This document shows positions 23,701-31,846 of a stretch of DNA of 64,000 nt, in pieces. The notes below the pieces were generated by a model. The model made no database searches. It was not told the DNA's origin and saw only the letters and a program-made list of their open reading frames with translations. Both the position numbers and the translations under genes were made by a program. This DNA comes from Lumbricus terrestris (Eukaryota > Annelida > Clitellata > Crassiclitellata > Lumbricidae): contig OX457036.1 in the NCBI GenBank assembly GCA_949752735.1, positions 20,133,169 to 20,197,168 of the forward strand, given 5' to 3'. The stretch's first letter is position 1. Each line of letters opens with the position of its first letter.

Positions 23701-26700
23701 TTCATTCATTAATTTATTCAGAGCATTTACATAGCGCCCTTCAATAAACTACTCAGAGGCGCTCCCAGCTCAGCCACGACCAAAGAAAAACGACTCGAGG
23801 GACTTGTAGAACCCCACCGGATGAGCCACAAGTAGAGAGCGAAGCGAAAGCGGTAGATCATTCCAGAGTCCAGACTGTAGGTCCCACAACCGAAAACACG
23901 GCGCTGCTTAATAGCTAAGCGAGCCCGCGTAATCAGGAGCTCATCCCTGGCTGTAGAGCGAAGAGCCCGACGCGCTGCAACGTCGGACACTGGGCGACCA
24001 AGATCACACAAGAAGATGGAGCACAGCCAAGAACGCAGCGAGAGACCACCGCAGCGATGCGATGGCCAGTCTGGAACAACCATTTGGTTGCCTTAAATCG
24101 CCTTGATCTCTGCTGTTGCTATGCATGGGGGGCAGGTAAGAGGGGTTCACAAACCCTAGAGCTCTAATCAATCAGTTGTGAGATTTTTTATCGTTTCAGG
24201 GTTTTTGATTGGGGTATCCTTGGTCTCATCAGCCTATCTGCAAACCATGTCATCTCCTTCACTTCTGATCATCATTATCTTTTCCAATGCATATCTTTTT
24301 CCTGTCCCTCATCTCTGCACAACATTTCTTGGAGCAAACACTCACTAGAACTATGCAAAGCAGACTTCCTCATTGTAGGCATGAGAATCGTTTTCATCTT
24401 CTCTCTTTGTTCCTTAATCAGTTGTAGCTGGAAAAAAGGATGCCTGGGTCCCTGTGTCCAGTTGTGATTTCTATCTACATTGGACCACTTAACAATACAC
24501 CCCAACTCAGAACTCGACAATCATCCTCAAGTTCTTCAGTCAGCACGACCTTGCAATGGTTTCATGCTTATGTTCATCAAAGAAAATAAACTAAGGCCAT
24601 TATGCTGAACTCTATCTTCAAACTTTGCATCAAGTTCCCTCATAACTCTCTCCTGAGCTCTCTTCTCCTGGTTTTGATCAATCACCTACGTAGTGTCAAA
24701 GTGAATAATCAACCAAGGCAGCAGTAGCAATCTCCACTGCCTATTTCAAATCGGTGTGGTTTCTTAGAATGGCTAGGACTATATTGGTCATCTCGTGGCT
24801 CTTTTCCTAGTTTTCGCAAAATCGTCAAAGACCACACCTTCACTTGTAAGTAGTTTTTTGTCTTCATCACTATGTCCCTCACCGATTCTTCCATATTTTC
24901 CTCAAACTCATCAAACTCTTTCTGCTGTACAAAAAAAACATGGCTCTCTCTGTCATCTTCTTCTCTTCTGTGGTTTGTTTATCACTCTTCATACTTTTTT
25001 TACATCCATCCTTTTACAAGAAAGCAATTGTTACAGAAGAGAAGGCAATTTCCTTCTGTAACAATTGCTTTCTTGTCTTGGAGATAGGCGGGTGAGACCA
25101 AGGAGAGCCCAGACATCAACGCAGAAGCGATTACAATCTCGCAACTGATTGACTAGAGCTATAGGGTTTGTGAACCCCCTTACCTGCTCCCCATGCATAG
25201 CAACAGCAGAGATCAAGGCGATTTAAGGCAACCAAATGGTTGTTCCAGACTGGCCATCGCATCGCTGCGGTGGTCTCTCGCTGCGTTCTTGGCTGTGCTC
25301 CATCTTCTTGTGTGATCTTGGTCGCCCAGTGTCCGACGTTGCAGCGCGTCGGGCTCTTCGCTCTACAGCCAGGGATGAGCTCCTGATTACGCGGGCTCGC
25401 TTAGCTATTAAGCAGCGCCATGTTTTCGGTTGTGGGACCTACAGTCTGGACTCTGGAATGATCTACCGCTTTCGCTTCGCTCTCTACTTGTGGCTCATCC
25501 GGTGGGGTTCTACAAGTCCCTCGAGTCGTTTTTCTTTGGTCGTGGCTGAGCTGGGAGCACCTCTGAGTAGTTTATTGAAGGGGCGCTATGTAAATGCTCT
25601 GAATGAATTAATGAATGAATCGCACGCAGTCTATGGAAAGGTTTGTGAAAATGACAACCGAGACTGCTTGCCATGCGTACAGCGATGAGAGGACTCACTA
25701 CATCAGAGGTCAAATGGTCAGCAGAGAGGTAATAGGTCGAAACAGAAGCAAGCAGGACATGATGTCTTTGGTTTATTTTGCACAATTCCATTAATTTTAC
25801 TTCATAATTAGCATTTGATACAATTGATAAATAGCATTTCATATGGCACTCTGTAGCTATAGGTTTTCTTCAGTTCTGTTGTACGTTTGAATCAATTGTA
25901 TGTAAATATAGCTCATTTCAACTGTAAATTGAAGTAGCTAGCACTTCATAAAAACTTTTTCTGAAGTGATATTTGGATTCAGCATGCAAAACTGCACATT
26001 TTCATCACTACCCGTTTTTGAAATTCACAAATTTTTGATTTGACCCTCAAATTGACACACCCTAACCACCACCATCAGTGATGAGCGGCTTTTGCATGGC
26101 TGTAGCTTAATTCTTCAAGCATCATCTACATGTATATTGTCACCACAACCTACCGGAATGAGAACACTGAAGGACGGCCATGGTACCCGACTGAATATCG
26201 TCTTAAACAGAGAGATGATGAACGTAAGTATGTAGGGGATGATAAGAATGAAAAGCAGCTCTAGTTTGGTTGTTCTTTTTTCTTTCTGAAATTGTCAGAA
26301 AATCAGAGACATTAAATTTTGATATTTAGCATATAACCCAAGTAGTACCCACAAATAATTGCTTCACACTTAGCTATTTAGTTGATCCAAACATATGTTT
26401 ATAATATATAGGCTACATAATAGATATAATTATGTATATAAATATATATTAAAATCTGAGACATATCCAAATAAGACTGTATGATTTCTACAGACAATTT
26501 CACATTGTATACAGAATAAACTAGAAATACTTTAGACTTAAGTATATACAGTGTGTACTCGTTCACATCCTCCCTGTGCAAAGGATGTTTTGTCCATAAA
26601 AGCCATAACAAACTGGGTTTGTGTCTCCAAAAGAGAAATACCCGGTAAGTGTAATAATATTATATCAAAACTTTGCAGAAATAGAAATTCAGATGCAATT

Positions 26701-29700
26701 GAGAATTTACAATAACTATCAAATGATAGTGGATGAATATTTGTTGATAAGTTTTAATTTATCACCCAATCTGATGAACTATTCATAGTCATCAGCTCTC
26801 ACCTAGCAACCACGCACACACCATACGGGTTAAAGCGCTGTACAAGAATTGCAGTAAGGCAATTCTTGTACAGTGTACACCAAATATTGAATTCTGTGGC
26901 ATCATCCCGTTAAAATGCTACTGTATCATACGTCCTCCAATAAATTCGTGTTAATTAGACTACGCAGAAATGTAGTGATAATTCTGCTGTACGACCGGCC
27001 AAAGCACACTTACAGAGTTGCCAACTTCGAAAGTGATGAGAAGAAAGCATCCAGTGCCAATTGTTGCCGAAGCCCAGATGACAATGAAGATGAAAATGTA
27101 GACAAAGACCTTCAGCAATTTCACTAAACCTTCACACTGTTCTGTTGGGCTAATCTTCTCGCGTTGAATGTTTTTAGCAATGTCCCATGACCTATAAGTA
27201 TCATAAGTGTAATATATCAAAACTTTGTAGAAATAGAAATTCAGACGCAATTGGGAATTTACAATAACTGTTATAGCGGAAGAATATTTTGTTCATAAGT
27301 TTTAATTTATCACCCAATCTGATGAACTCTCTCTGAGCATGCGCATAAGGTATAAAATTAAAGATAGAAAAAACTTGTCTGCATAGAGGCAGTTAAGAAT
27401 CATTAGCTTGGGATAAAGGTAAAAATATTACATGTATTACTGGAAACATCTCACTTAGGCCTATAACTGATGGTTGGTTGAGTGGACATACGGTTCCTCG
27501 AGTCTGATCCCCACAGAAATCAAACTCAAAATGTACAATTACCATGCTCATGAAACCATTCATAGTCCCTAGCTCTCAGCCTCTCACCTAGCGACCACAC
27601 ACACACCCACCCACATACACACACACACGCGTATGCACAAACACATTTCTATACTAATAACTTCTGTAGACTGTAGTGTAGTGCCGTCATCTATTTGTTG
27701 GAGAAGTCAATTGTAATCCGTCAGGCCTGAGAAGTACAATTATAAGCTTCAGCTTCTATTAAGCTTCTATTGATAATAAACAATTCTTCTAGGCTATCCA
27801 AGAGTCATTTTTCCCGAGAAAATTTCTTATTTCTTGTTCCACTCTTCACGTTCACGGAGACTCAAAGAGAAGCGACAGGAGCAAAGAGACATGTCAAGAT
27901 TGATAGAGGAGGACATTAAAACAGCATACCAGGAGACGCTAAAAGCGAAACTGGAAGAGCACGACCGAACAGAGGACATAGAAGTAAGGGCGGCACAACT
28001 GACCAGGGCAATGATGGAGGCGGCTGAACAGGTACTGCCGAAACAAGAAAAGATAAAGAAAAAATGGATCACGCCAGAAACGATGAGACTGGTAGAGGTG
28101 AAGAGGGAACTGAGAAAAAGACGTGACAACTCGGATGAGAGCGAAAGAGCATACAGGACAAAGTGCAACGAGGTGAGAAAGGCAGCAAGAGCGGACAAGG
28201 CAAGGTGGCTCGAATGTCAATGCAGCGAGGTGGAAAAATTCCACGGGGAATGCAGGACAAGAGAAATGCACAAAATGATTAGAAACATCAACAGCAAATG
28301 GATGCCAAAACTCATGGCAATAAAGAATGAAGAGGGGAAGGTACTCATGAACAGAGAAGATATTATACAAAGATGGACAGCATACTGCAGCGAATTATAC
28401 AAAGAGCAGCTGGATCCGAATATAGCAAGAGAGGTAATAGCAGAACTGAAGAAAATCACACCGCCAACTGAAGACATCGAGGATGATATACTGGAAGAGG
28501 AGGTTAGAAGAGCCATACAGCGGCTAAAAAAATAACAAAAGCCCAGGAAATGACGGAGTAACGGGGGAAATGATAAAGAGCGGAGGCGACATTGTAACAA
28601 AAGAACTGCACAAAATCATCAACATGGCATGGGAAGAGGGACGCACACCGAGCGAATGGAAAAAATCAATACTAGTGATCCTACACAAGAAGGGTAGCGC
28701 ACTAGAATGCAGCAACTACCGAACGATCGCGTTAATAAGTCACTTGGGAAAAGTAATGATGTCAGTACTGACAGAAAGACTAAGAGGGAAGACGGAGGAG
28801 TACATGGCAGACGAACAGGCAGGGTTCAGAAAAGATAGAAGTACGGTACAACAAATACTGACACTGAGACTGATAGGGGAAAAAGCGAGGAGAAAAAACA
28901 GCAAAATATACAACTGCTTTGTGGATTTCAGCAAGGCCTTTGACAGCATAGACCAGAGCACAACATGGGCGGCCATGGAATCGTTCGGGGTGGACAAGAG
29001 GCTGACACGCCTGCTAAAGGAAATAAACGGAAACGCAACAGCAGCAGTACGGATAGGAAGCGAAAAGGGACACTGGTTCAAAACAAGTAGAGGCACGAGA
29101 CAAGGAGACCCAATATCCCCAAGCTCCTTCATCATTCTGTTGGAAAGAGTCTTGGACAAGATAAGAGACAAAGAAGATGGGGTAGTAATAAGCGGCACAA
29201 ATATCAACAACCTATGTTTCGCAGATGATATCGACTTGATCGAAAGAGACGAGGAACGGCTAGAAACAACAGTGCAAGCACTAAACGAAGAAGGAAAAAG
29301 ATATGGGCTGACTATGAATTTTGAAAAAACAAAAATTCTAGTATTCGGAGAAAAAGACTATAGCAAGAAGCTAGCCATTGACGGAAACCAGCTGGAAAAT
29401 GTGGAAAAGTTCACATACTTCGGGAGTAACATGACGTATGACCTGGACAACAGAAAGGAAGTATGGACAAGAATAGCAAAATCTATAGCAGCGCTAAAGG
29501 CCATGGACAAGATCTGGAAAAGTAAATCGATAAAAATGGAAACAAAGAAAAAAGTGCTACAGACATGCATCTTCAGTGTAGTACTATATGGATGTGAGTC
29601 CTGGACAATAACGAAGGAGATAGAACAAAGGCTATTGACTTTTGAAAGAAAGTGCTACCGAAAGATTCTGGGAATAGTCTGGACACAGAAAGTAACGAAC

Positions 29701-30324
29701 GCAGAGCTTTACAAACGAATACGCCAAAAGGAGAACATCATGCAGAAGCTGATCGGAAGAAAGCTGAGGCTTTTTGGGCACATCTGCAGAATGAAGGACG
29801 ATAGGAAAATAAAAACGCTGATGTTCGGCAGGATGGAGGGGACAAATCGAAGAGGGAGACCGCATAGGGAGTGGCTGGACGACATCACCAGGTGGGGGAG
29901 AGCATCACTCCAAGAGCTGAGTCACGCGGCGATGGACAGAGGTCGATGGAGGAGCTTAATGAAGATGGCAGTGGACACCTACGGGCGCTGAGCCCATGGT
30001 TCCTGATGATGATGATGATGAAGCTTCAGAAAACAGAAGCCAGACTATTATGGATAAGAAAGTTGAAACACGGACAGTTTTTAAGTATGGATCTGAATGA
30101 CATTAAGAAGTTAAGAAGAGCACATAACTGAGCTGCTTCACCAACAAAAAAAGGGACAACAAGTTGTCTTACGCTCTTTCATTGTCGCGCTCCTTTTCCT
30201 CCTCCTCTTCCTCATCCTCGCTTGGATGCAGCTCTTCTCGTAAACCATTTCGTACAGATAATGTCGTCATAGTCTCACTGAAAGCCGATTCCTTTGACAT
30301 TTCCGATTCATCAGCATCAAGTTT
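8087..30324 (-). CDS. CHS: Chitin synthase copy A, no myosin exons upstream
   Basis: Membrane enzyme that polymerises UDP-GlcNAc into chitin. Twelve exons (listed separately) join in perfect phase into 1,618 codons. Order: acidic N-terminus (1-51); membrane spans in exons 2-5; the catalytic core with CATMWHE (about 589-595), FFDDCM (about 639-644), DGDVDF (about 807-812), [15 protein letters not shown] (about 910-914) and QRRRW (about 948-952); a second membrane cluster; a Ser/Asp-rich linker; two C-terminal spans; and a charged tail. All catalytic motifs are intact. The first exon has a splice acceptor with an in-frame stop just upstream, so it needs a 5' exon or must start at an internal ATG (MSKES). 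No motor exon is visible in the 7.4 kb upstream. Two introns use GC donors. No AATAAA is seen close to the stop. Confidence 0.9.
8803..9239. mobile_element. Fold-back MITE in the last intron of copy A
   Basis: Long inverted repeat: TGTAAAGGTTTCAAATTACC at the left and its complement ending CCTTTACA at the right, with a second inverted pair (CGCATTTATTGCAC, CCACTTCGTGGTTTGTTATC) inside. Copy B has the uninterrupted site (caataccag then agttgaattt), so this is a clean insertion. The flanks CCAG and CCGG hint at a short target duplication. Confidence 0.75.
9240..10077 (-). other. Rest of copy A intron 11
   Basis: Homologous in places to the copy B intron (GCAGTCTCCAAGAA, GGTATCAAAGAA). No further exon or element recognised. 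Confidence 0.5.
10078..11530 (-). CDS. CHS copy A exon 11 (GEDRW, QRRRW, C-terminal spans)
   Basis: 1,453 bp, acceptor tttcag, donor gtgaga. Encodes [19 protein letters not shown] and FFKQRRRW (catalytic base region and product channel motif), five or more membrane spans, a charged region with DSSSSSNFEDNN, then two spans near the end. Some blocks are nearly identical to copy B and others clearly diverged. Confidence 0.9.
11682..11855. mobile_element. Tc1/mariner-like MITE, about 174 bp
   Basis: Ends are CAAGGTGGGC on the left and GCCACCCTG on the right (imperfect inverted repeat), flanked on both sides by TA. The homologous intron of copy B lacks the insert. The size and TA duplication fit a non-autonomous mariner-type element. 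Confidence 0.6.
12287..12623 (-). CDS. CHS copy A exon 10 (DGDVDF)
   Basis: 337 bp, phase 0 in, phase 1 out, donor gtaaga. Encodes [34 protein letters not shown] and [18 protein letters not shown] is the metal and sugar-nucleotide binding motif of family 2 glycosyltransferases. Confidence 0.9.
12917..13178 (+). mobile_element. tRNA-derived SINE, family 2
   Basis: Head with A-box-like GTTAGCTACATCGGTAAGAG and a degraded B box (GGTTCGTTTCTCG), body GGTGGCTATTTCAG and GGACCTAAATGGCGTGGCGT, tail GCTATATAAAATCC. A better-preserved copy lies at 59241-59503. Confidence 0.75.
13225..13440 (-). repeat. Decayed tandem copies of the exon 9 end, copy A intron 9
   Basis: On the minus strand the intron repeats variants of the exon end and donor (GAGGAAAATCTC followed by TTGAGGTGTG or TTGAAGTGTG, then CATGGGTGAAAAT). 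Copy B intron 9 shows the same pattern at 41995-42160. Confidence 0.55.
13452..13679 (-). CDS. CHS copy A exon 9
   Basis: 228 bp, acceptor cctgtaaa side reads tttacag on the minus strand, donor gtatta. Encodes [20 protein letters not shown] and [19 protein letters not shown]. The downstream intron holds decayed copies of this exon end. Confidence 0.85.
13770..14120. repeat. CCGGCGTTGCCCGGG repeat
   Basis: Begins CCAGCTGGGGTACCCGGCGTTGCCCGGG, followed by a C-rich stretch of short repeats (CTCCGACCTCCACTT). A related opening (ACTAGCTGTACCCGGC) starts the element at 17272. It is a dispersed repeat whose class I cannot assign. Its C-rich composition is unlike the surrounding AT-rich intron. Confidence 0.5.
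14657..15462. mobile_element. hAT-like MITE with 8-bp target duplication
   Basis: Terminal inverted repeat CATAGATTGAGTATTCG on the left and its complement on the right. Direct repeat ACATAAAC flanks it at 14649-14656 and 15463-15470. Near both ends lie arrays of the short unit TATTCGTAAA. The 8-bp duplication fits the hAT superfamily, although the terminus is atypical. Confidence 0.8.
15568..16406. mobile_element. hAT MITE, CAGGGGTTCTCAAAC termini
   Basis: Left end CAGGGGTTCTCAAACT and right end AGTTTGAGAACCCCTG form a perfect inverted repeat. The 8-bp direct repeat TACTAGTG flanks it at 15560-15567 and 16407-16414. The terminus is typical of hAT elements. No transposase is seen. Copy B keeps a related empty site (cgtagtagtgggtc). 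Confidence 0.9.
16763..16916 (-). CDS. CHS copy A exon 8 ([11 protein letters not shown] donor)
   Basis: 154 bp, acceptor tgtag. Encodes [19 protein letters not shown] and [10 protein letters not shown]. The donor reads CAG|GCGAGC where copy B has CAG|GTGAGC, so this intron would need GC-AG splicing. Confidence 0.85.
17272..18085. mobile_element. Unclassified dispersed element with CT-rich core
   Basis: Starts ACTAGCTGTACCCGGC, holds two tandem copies of GTTGCTGTGGCTGAAAAGAC, a polypyrimidine tract and a conserved-looking 3' part (CATCCCTGACCTTATTC, then CATCCCTGTACG), and ends in TTTATATAGATT. Absent from the matching copy B intron. The opening is shared with 13770. Confidence 0.55.
17320..17630 (+). 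repeat. Polypyrimidine (CCCTCC)n tract
   Basis: About 300 bp almost purely C and T on the plus strand, hence purine-only on the transcribed strand of copy A. Open frames here are compositional artefacts. Confidence 0.85.
18313..18415 (-). CDS. CHS copy A exon 7 (FFDDCM)
   Basis: 103 bp, acceptor tttag, donor gtaggt. Encodes [20 protein letters not shown] and [13 protein letters not shown]. The paired aspartates belong to the substrate-binding region of the GT2 core. Confidence 0.85.
18421..18528. repeat. Minisatellite next to exon 7 acceptor
   Basis: About four copies of a unit near 28 bp containing CAAAACAATAGAAGGCATAA. Lies just upstream, in transcript sense, of the exon 7 acceptor. Not seen in copy B. 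Confidence 0.75.
19009..19088 (-). CDS. CHS copy A exon 6
   Basis: 80 bp, acceptor aaacag, donor gtagat. Encodes [20 protein letters not shown] and YYEFE. It connects IFR of exon 5 to AHIFFDDC of exon 7 in frame. Confidence 0.85.
19539..19832 (-). CDS. CHS copy A exon 5 (enters catalytic core; GC donor)
   Basis: Acceptor ttgtag. Encodes [20 protein letters not shown], a variable acidic linker (longer than in copy B), then [17 protein letters not shown]. The phase requires the exon to end CTTCAG followed by GCAAGT, a GC-AG intron. Confidence 0.85.
20433..21502 (-). CDS. CHS copy A exon 4 (multispan membrane block)
   Basis: 1,070-bp exon, acceptor cttcag, donor gtaaga. Encodes several membrane spans, a luminal loop with N-glycosylation sequons (NSSFNST), [14 protein letters not shown] and [20 protein letters not shown]. 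The loop before [13 protein letters not shown] is the main region that differs from copy B. Confidence 0.9.
21737..22914. mobile_element. DNA transposon with identical 114-bp inverted repeats and a THAP-like exon
   Basis: The first and last 114 bp are perfect inverted repeats starting TAAGCCGTTTCACCATG and including TGCGCATGCGCA. Flanks read TGAA on the left and TTAA on the right, compatible with a TTAA target with one change. The interior carries a THAP-like coding stretch (separate entry). Kolobok transposons combine TTAA targets and THAP domains, P elements also carry THAP; the assignment is tentative. Nested inside the 21599-23077 repeat. Confidence 0.75.
22542..22733 (-). pseudogene. THAP-domain exon of a transposase remnant
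   Basis: Starts MPARCAVLCCNNN and contains FRLFNFPAKSKDADGRRRW then IEL. The N-terminal MPxxC-x-x-x-C and the FP...RRxWI pattern are those of a THAP zinc finger, a DNA-binding domain of P-type and Kolobok transposases. A donor-like GTAGGT follows IEL, so the rest (the CxxH half and catalytic domain) would be on later exons that are missing here. The long frame extends upstream into the inverted repeat, but MPARC is the natural start. Confidence 0.6.
23745..24087 (-). pseudogene. LINE ORF2 C-terminal fragment inside left arm
   Basis: Minus-strand frame with ALRSTARDELLITRARLAIK, then a broken GPTVW stretch and a 3' UTR-like tail. It matches the C-terminal end of L2/CR1-type reverse transcriptase ORFs. 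A short duplication (TCTGGAC/TCTGGAA) breaks the frame, and the same break is present in the right arm. Confidence 0.6.
24190..25116 (-). other. Interior of the fold-back element
   Basis: Minus-strand pieces such as RELDAKFEDRVQHNGLSLF and LIKEQREKMKTILMPTMRKS look like decayed protein-coding sequence in broken frames. I do not recognise the family. A perfect 19-bp hairpin stem sits at 25021-25071. Confidence 0.4.
25236..25610 (+). pseudogene. LINE ORF2 C-terminal fragment inside right arm
   Basis: Inverted copy of the left-arm fragment on the plus strand: the same ALRSTARDELLITRARLAIK stretch, the same 7-bp duplication, then SLESFFFGRG-stop in another frame and the tail GAAGGGGCGCTATGTAAATG with GAATGAAT repeats. 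Confidence 0.6.
26154..26285 (-). CDS. CHS copy A exon 3 (second membrane span)
   Basis: 132 bp, phase 0 at both ends, acceptor tttcag, donor gtaggt. Encodes the span [19 protein letters not shown] and [14 protein letters not shown], typical of the N-terminal block of animal chitin synthases. Confidence 0.85.
26838..26873. repeat. 15-bp perfect hairpin in copy A intron
   Basis: CTGTACAAGAATTGC, loop AGTAAG, then the exact complement. Lies between exons 2 and 3 of copy A. Confidence 0.85.
27014..27191 (-). CDS. CHS copy A exon 2 (first membrane span)
   Basis: 178 bp, acceptor tatag, donor gtaagt. Encodes SWDIAKNIQREKISPTEQ and a hydrophobic span [16 protein letters not shown]. Same size and phase as exon 2 of copy B. 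Confidence 0.85.
27834..28535 (+). pseudogene. RTE ORF, linker and start of reverse transcriptase
   Basis: Charged linker (KKWITPETMRLVEVKRELRK, ARWLECQCSEVE) typical of the region between endonuclease and RT in RTE elements, ending RAIQRLKK-stop. The next frame begins NKSPGNDG, the motif that should follow directly, so a one-base indel in a run of seven A at about 28527-28533 splits the ORF. Confidence 0.75.
28537..29991 (+). pseudogene. RTE reverse transcriptase, remainder
   Basis: Copies RNA into DNA at the target site. Visible motifs in order: SPGNDG, NYRTIALISHLGKVM, EQAGFRKDRST, VDFSKAFDSID, GTRQGDPISP, LCFADDIDLI (catalytic FADD), then the C-terminal YGCESWT, LFGHICRM and RRGRPHREWLDDI blocks typical of RTE. 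The frame is open to its stop at 29991 but is cut from its upstream part by the A-run shift. Confidence 0.85.
30173..30324 (-). CDS. CHS copy A exon 1 (acidic)
   Basis: Acceptor ttctag, phase 0 in, donor gtaaga, phase 2 out. Encodes SEMSKESAFSETMTTLSV then a Glu/Asp-rich end. It aligns with the copy B acidic exon but is strongly diverged and has a shorter acidic run. The codon before the acceptor is a stop, so this cannot simply read through from upstream. Confidence 0.8.
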
Positions 30325-30432
30325 CTAGAATGAATAATTATCGATATATAGTGCATGAAATAACTTGTAAGGTTTCGTGAAAGAGAATGCTCTGTGCATA
30401 ATAAGATAATATCAGATCTCGAGTGATGAAAT

Positions 30433-30434
30433 AC

Positions 30435-30478
<44 letters not shown>

Positions 30479-30503
30479 ATCAGTCAATCAATCAATCAAT
30501 CAC
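30433..30503. repeat. (ATCA)n microsatellite
   Basis: Near-perfect tetranucleotide run, about 17 units, just upstream of copy A exon 1 in transcript sense. It could be the tail of a lost LINE, since a similar tail follows the L2 end at 45382. Confidence 0.9.
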
Positions 30504-31004
30504 TCAACACATACTTATTCATCGAGCACCTCGGCTTCACAATAATTCAGGGCGAGTTTGCATGAGTTTAAAAGTAACAAGAAGAGATGTTTATTAGACA
30601 TAGGCATATACATCACCATTTCCAATATCTATAGGCTACATTATTTTTCTATGAAGCATATATTTCTATTTTACGTTTAATTGCATAATTTCTTCTCTTT
30701 TGCTTCTCTCAATTTAATGGAATGGTCACAATTATAAATGTTCGACTGCTACTTTACTGCAGCTGTGACCAAATCATGCGATCAACTTTGTCGTTATACA
30801 GGGTGTGGTCTACTAGCCTTGGACCTAGCCAGCTTCAAGCGACTTCCTATAGGCCTGGTGCTCACCTGCCAAGGTCAAAAAGTTCTGCCTGCTATGAATT
30901 ATAAATCATACTAAGCCACAAACTAGCTGTCGCACATTTTGTTTTCTGCACTTCAACGTTCCAGGGACCTTCACATACCTACATGTACATGTATGCATCA
31001 AAAG

Positions 31005-31305
31005 CAGTGTTTGATCTAGTCCCCTCCACTGGGGAAATAAAGTTTATTGGGGGAGGGTGAGACTCAGCGATGGTCCAGCGGACGCTCGTCGAGGCGCATA
31101 CCGCTAAGCAGTGGGAGTGGCAGAGGTTTGGGGAAGGGGGTGGGCCCCTCCCCACTAGAAATTTTTGAATTTCAACATTGCATTGGCAGCATTTTAATCA
31201 GCTGATAAGAGTGGTCTAAGCCTTCAATAAATATAGGCTTAGCAATAACAATTACTTTTTGAGTTTTCACATTGTAACAGGAGCAGCCTTAAGATGTCAT
31301 TTAAC
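31005..31305. repeat. One-ended CAGTG-family repeat
   Basis: Starts CAGTGTTTGATCTAGTCCCC, then G-rich text and the body GAGTGGTCTAAGCCTTC also found at 7240. Directly abuts the element at 31306. Confidence 0.5.
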
Positions 31306-31846
31306 CAGTGTTTAATCTAGACGCTTGAGGGGAAGTTCCCCAGGAACGACATCCCCCGGTAGGTAAAAACGGAACAGTTGCTTTTACACTTAGAGCTGTC
31401 CAGCTGTAGAAATTAAGAAAATAGAGGATAAAATGAGGCATTAATATGCTTAAAAAGGTCATCAGATTATATATCACTGGACAACACACAAATTGCCTTC
31501 TAAATGAAAATGGCAAATCTTTACTAATTTTGAGGTGCTGAACACGAATATGATAGTAAAATTTGTCGATTGGCTCTAGTTTAGGAGAGACAGAGATGGT
31601 TACGTACAAATGTCTCAGTACACATTGAATCGACCTACATATGTGGGTAACCATAAATTTCTCAACGCTGTATTTCAAACTACATGTACATAATAGCAGC
31701 ACACAGTTATGTGACATATTGCATCCCCCTGCCATGCACCCCCTCCCACGTGTGCAAGAAATTTTCCAAAGTGCATGTAGTTGAAAGACGAGAAACTGGC
31801 CAATGCTCTTTGCTGTTCCAATTGCTTGGAGAGAACCAGGCAATCA

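Larger units (their letters stand above)
23256..26064. mobile_element. 2.8-kb fold-back element with about 930-bp inverted arms
   Basis: Arms 23256-24187 and 25117-26064 are long inverted copies, ending TAGGGTGTGTCAATTTG and its complement. The 8-bp direct repeat ACCACCAC flanks it (23248-23255, 26065-26072), although the target is ACC-rich. Each arm contains a 3' fragment of an L2/CR1-like LINE ending in a GGGGCGCTATGTAAAT tail. The 8-bp duplication and the terminus suggest a hAT-type element. Confidence 0.75.
27790..30022 (+). mobile_element. RTE-clade non-LTR retrotransposon, 5' truncated
   Basis: Reverse transcriptase ORF followed by a (ATG)n tail at 30001-30020, as in RTE elements. The endonuclease domain is missing. 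It lies in intron 1 of copy A, antisense to the gene. AAGCTTCAG is found beside both ends and may be the target duplication. Confidence 0.8.

Noticed and set aside
26838..26873. Hairpin considered as a microRNA precursor
   Set aside because: Stem only 15 bp and loop of 6; too short for animal pre-miRNA.
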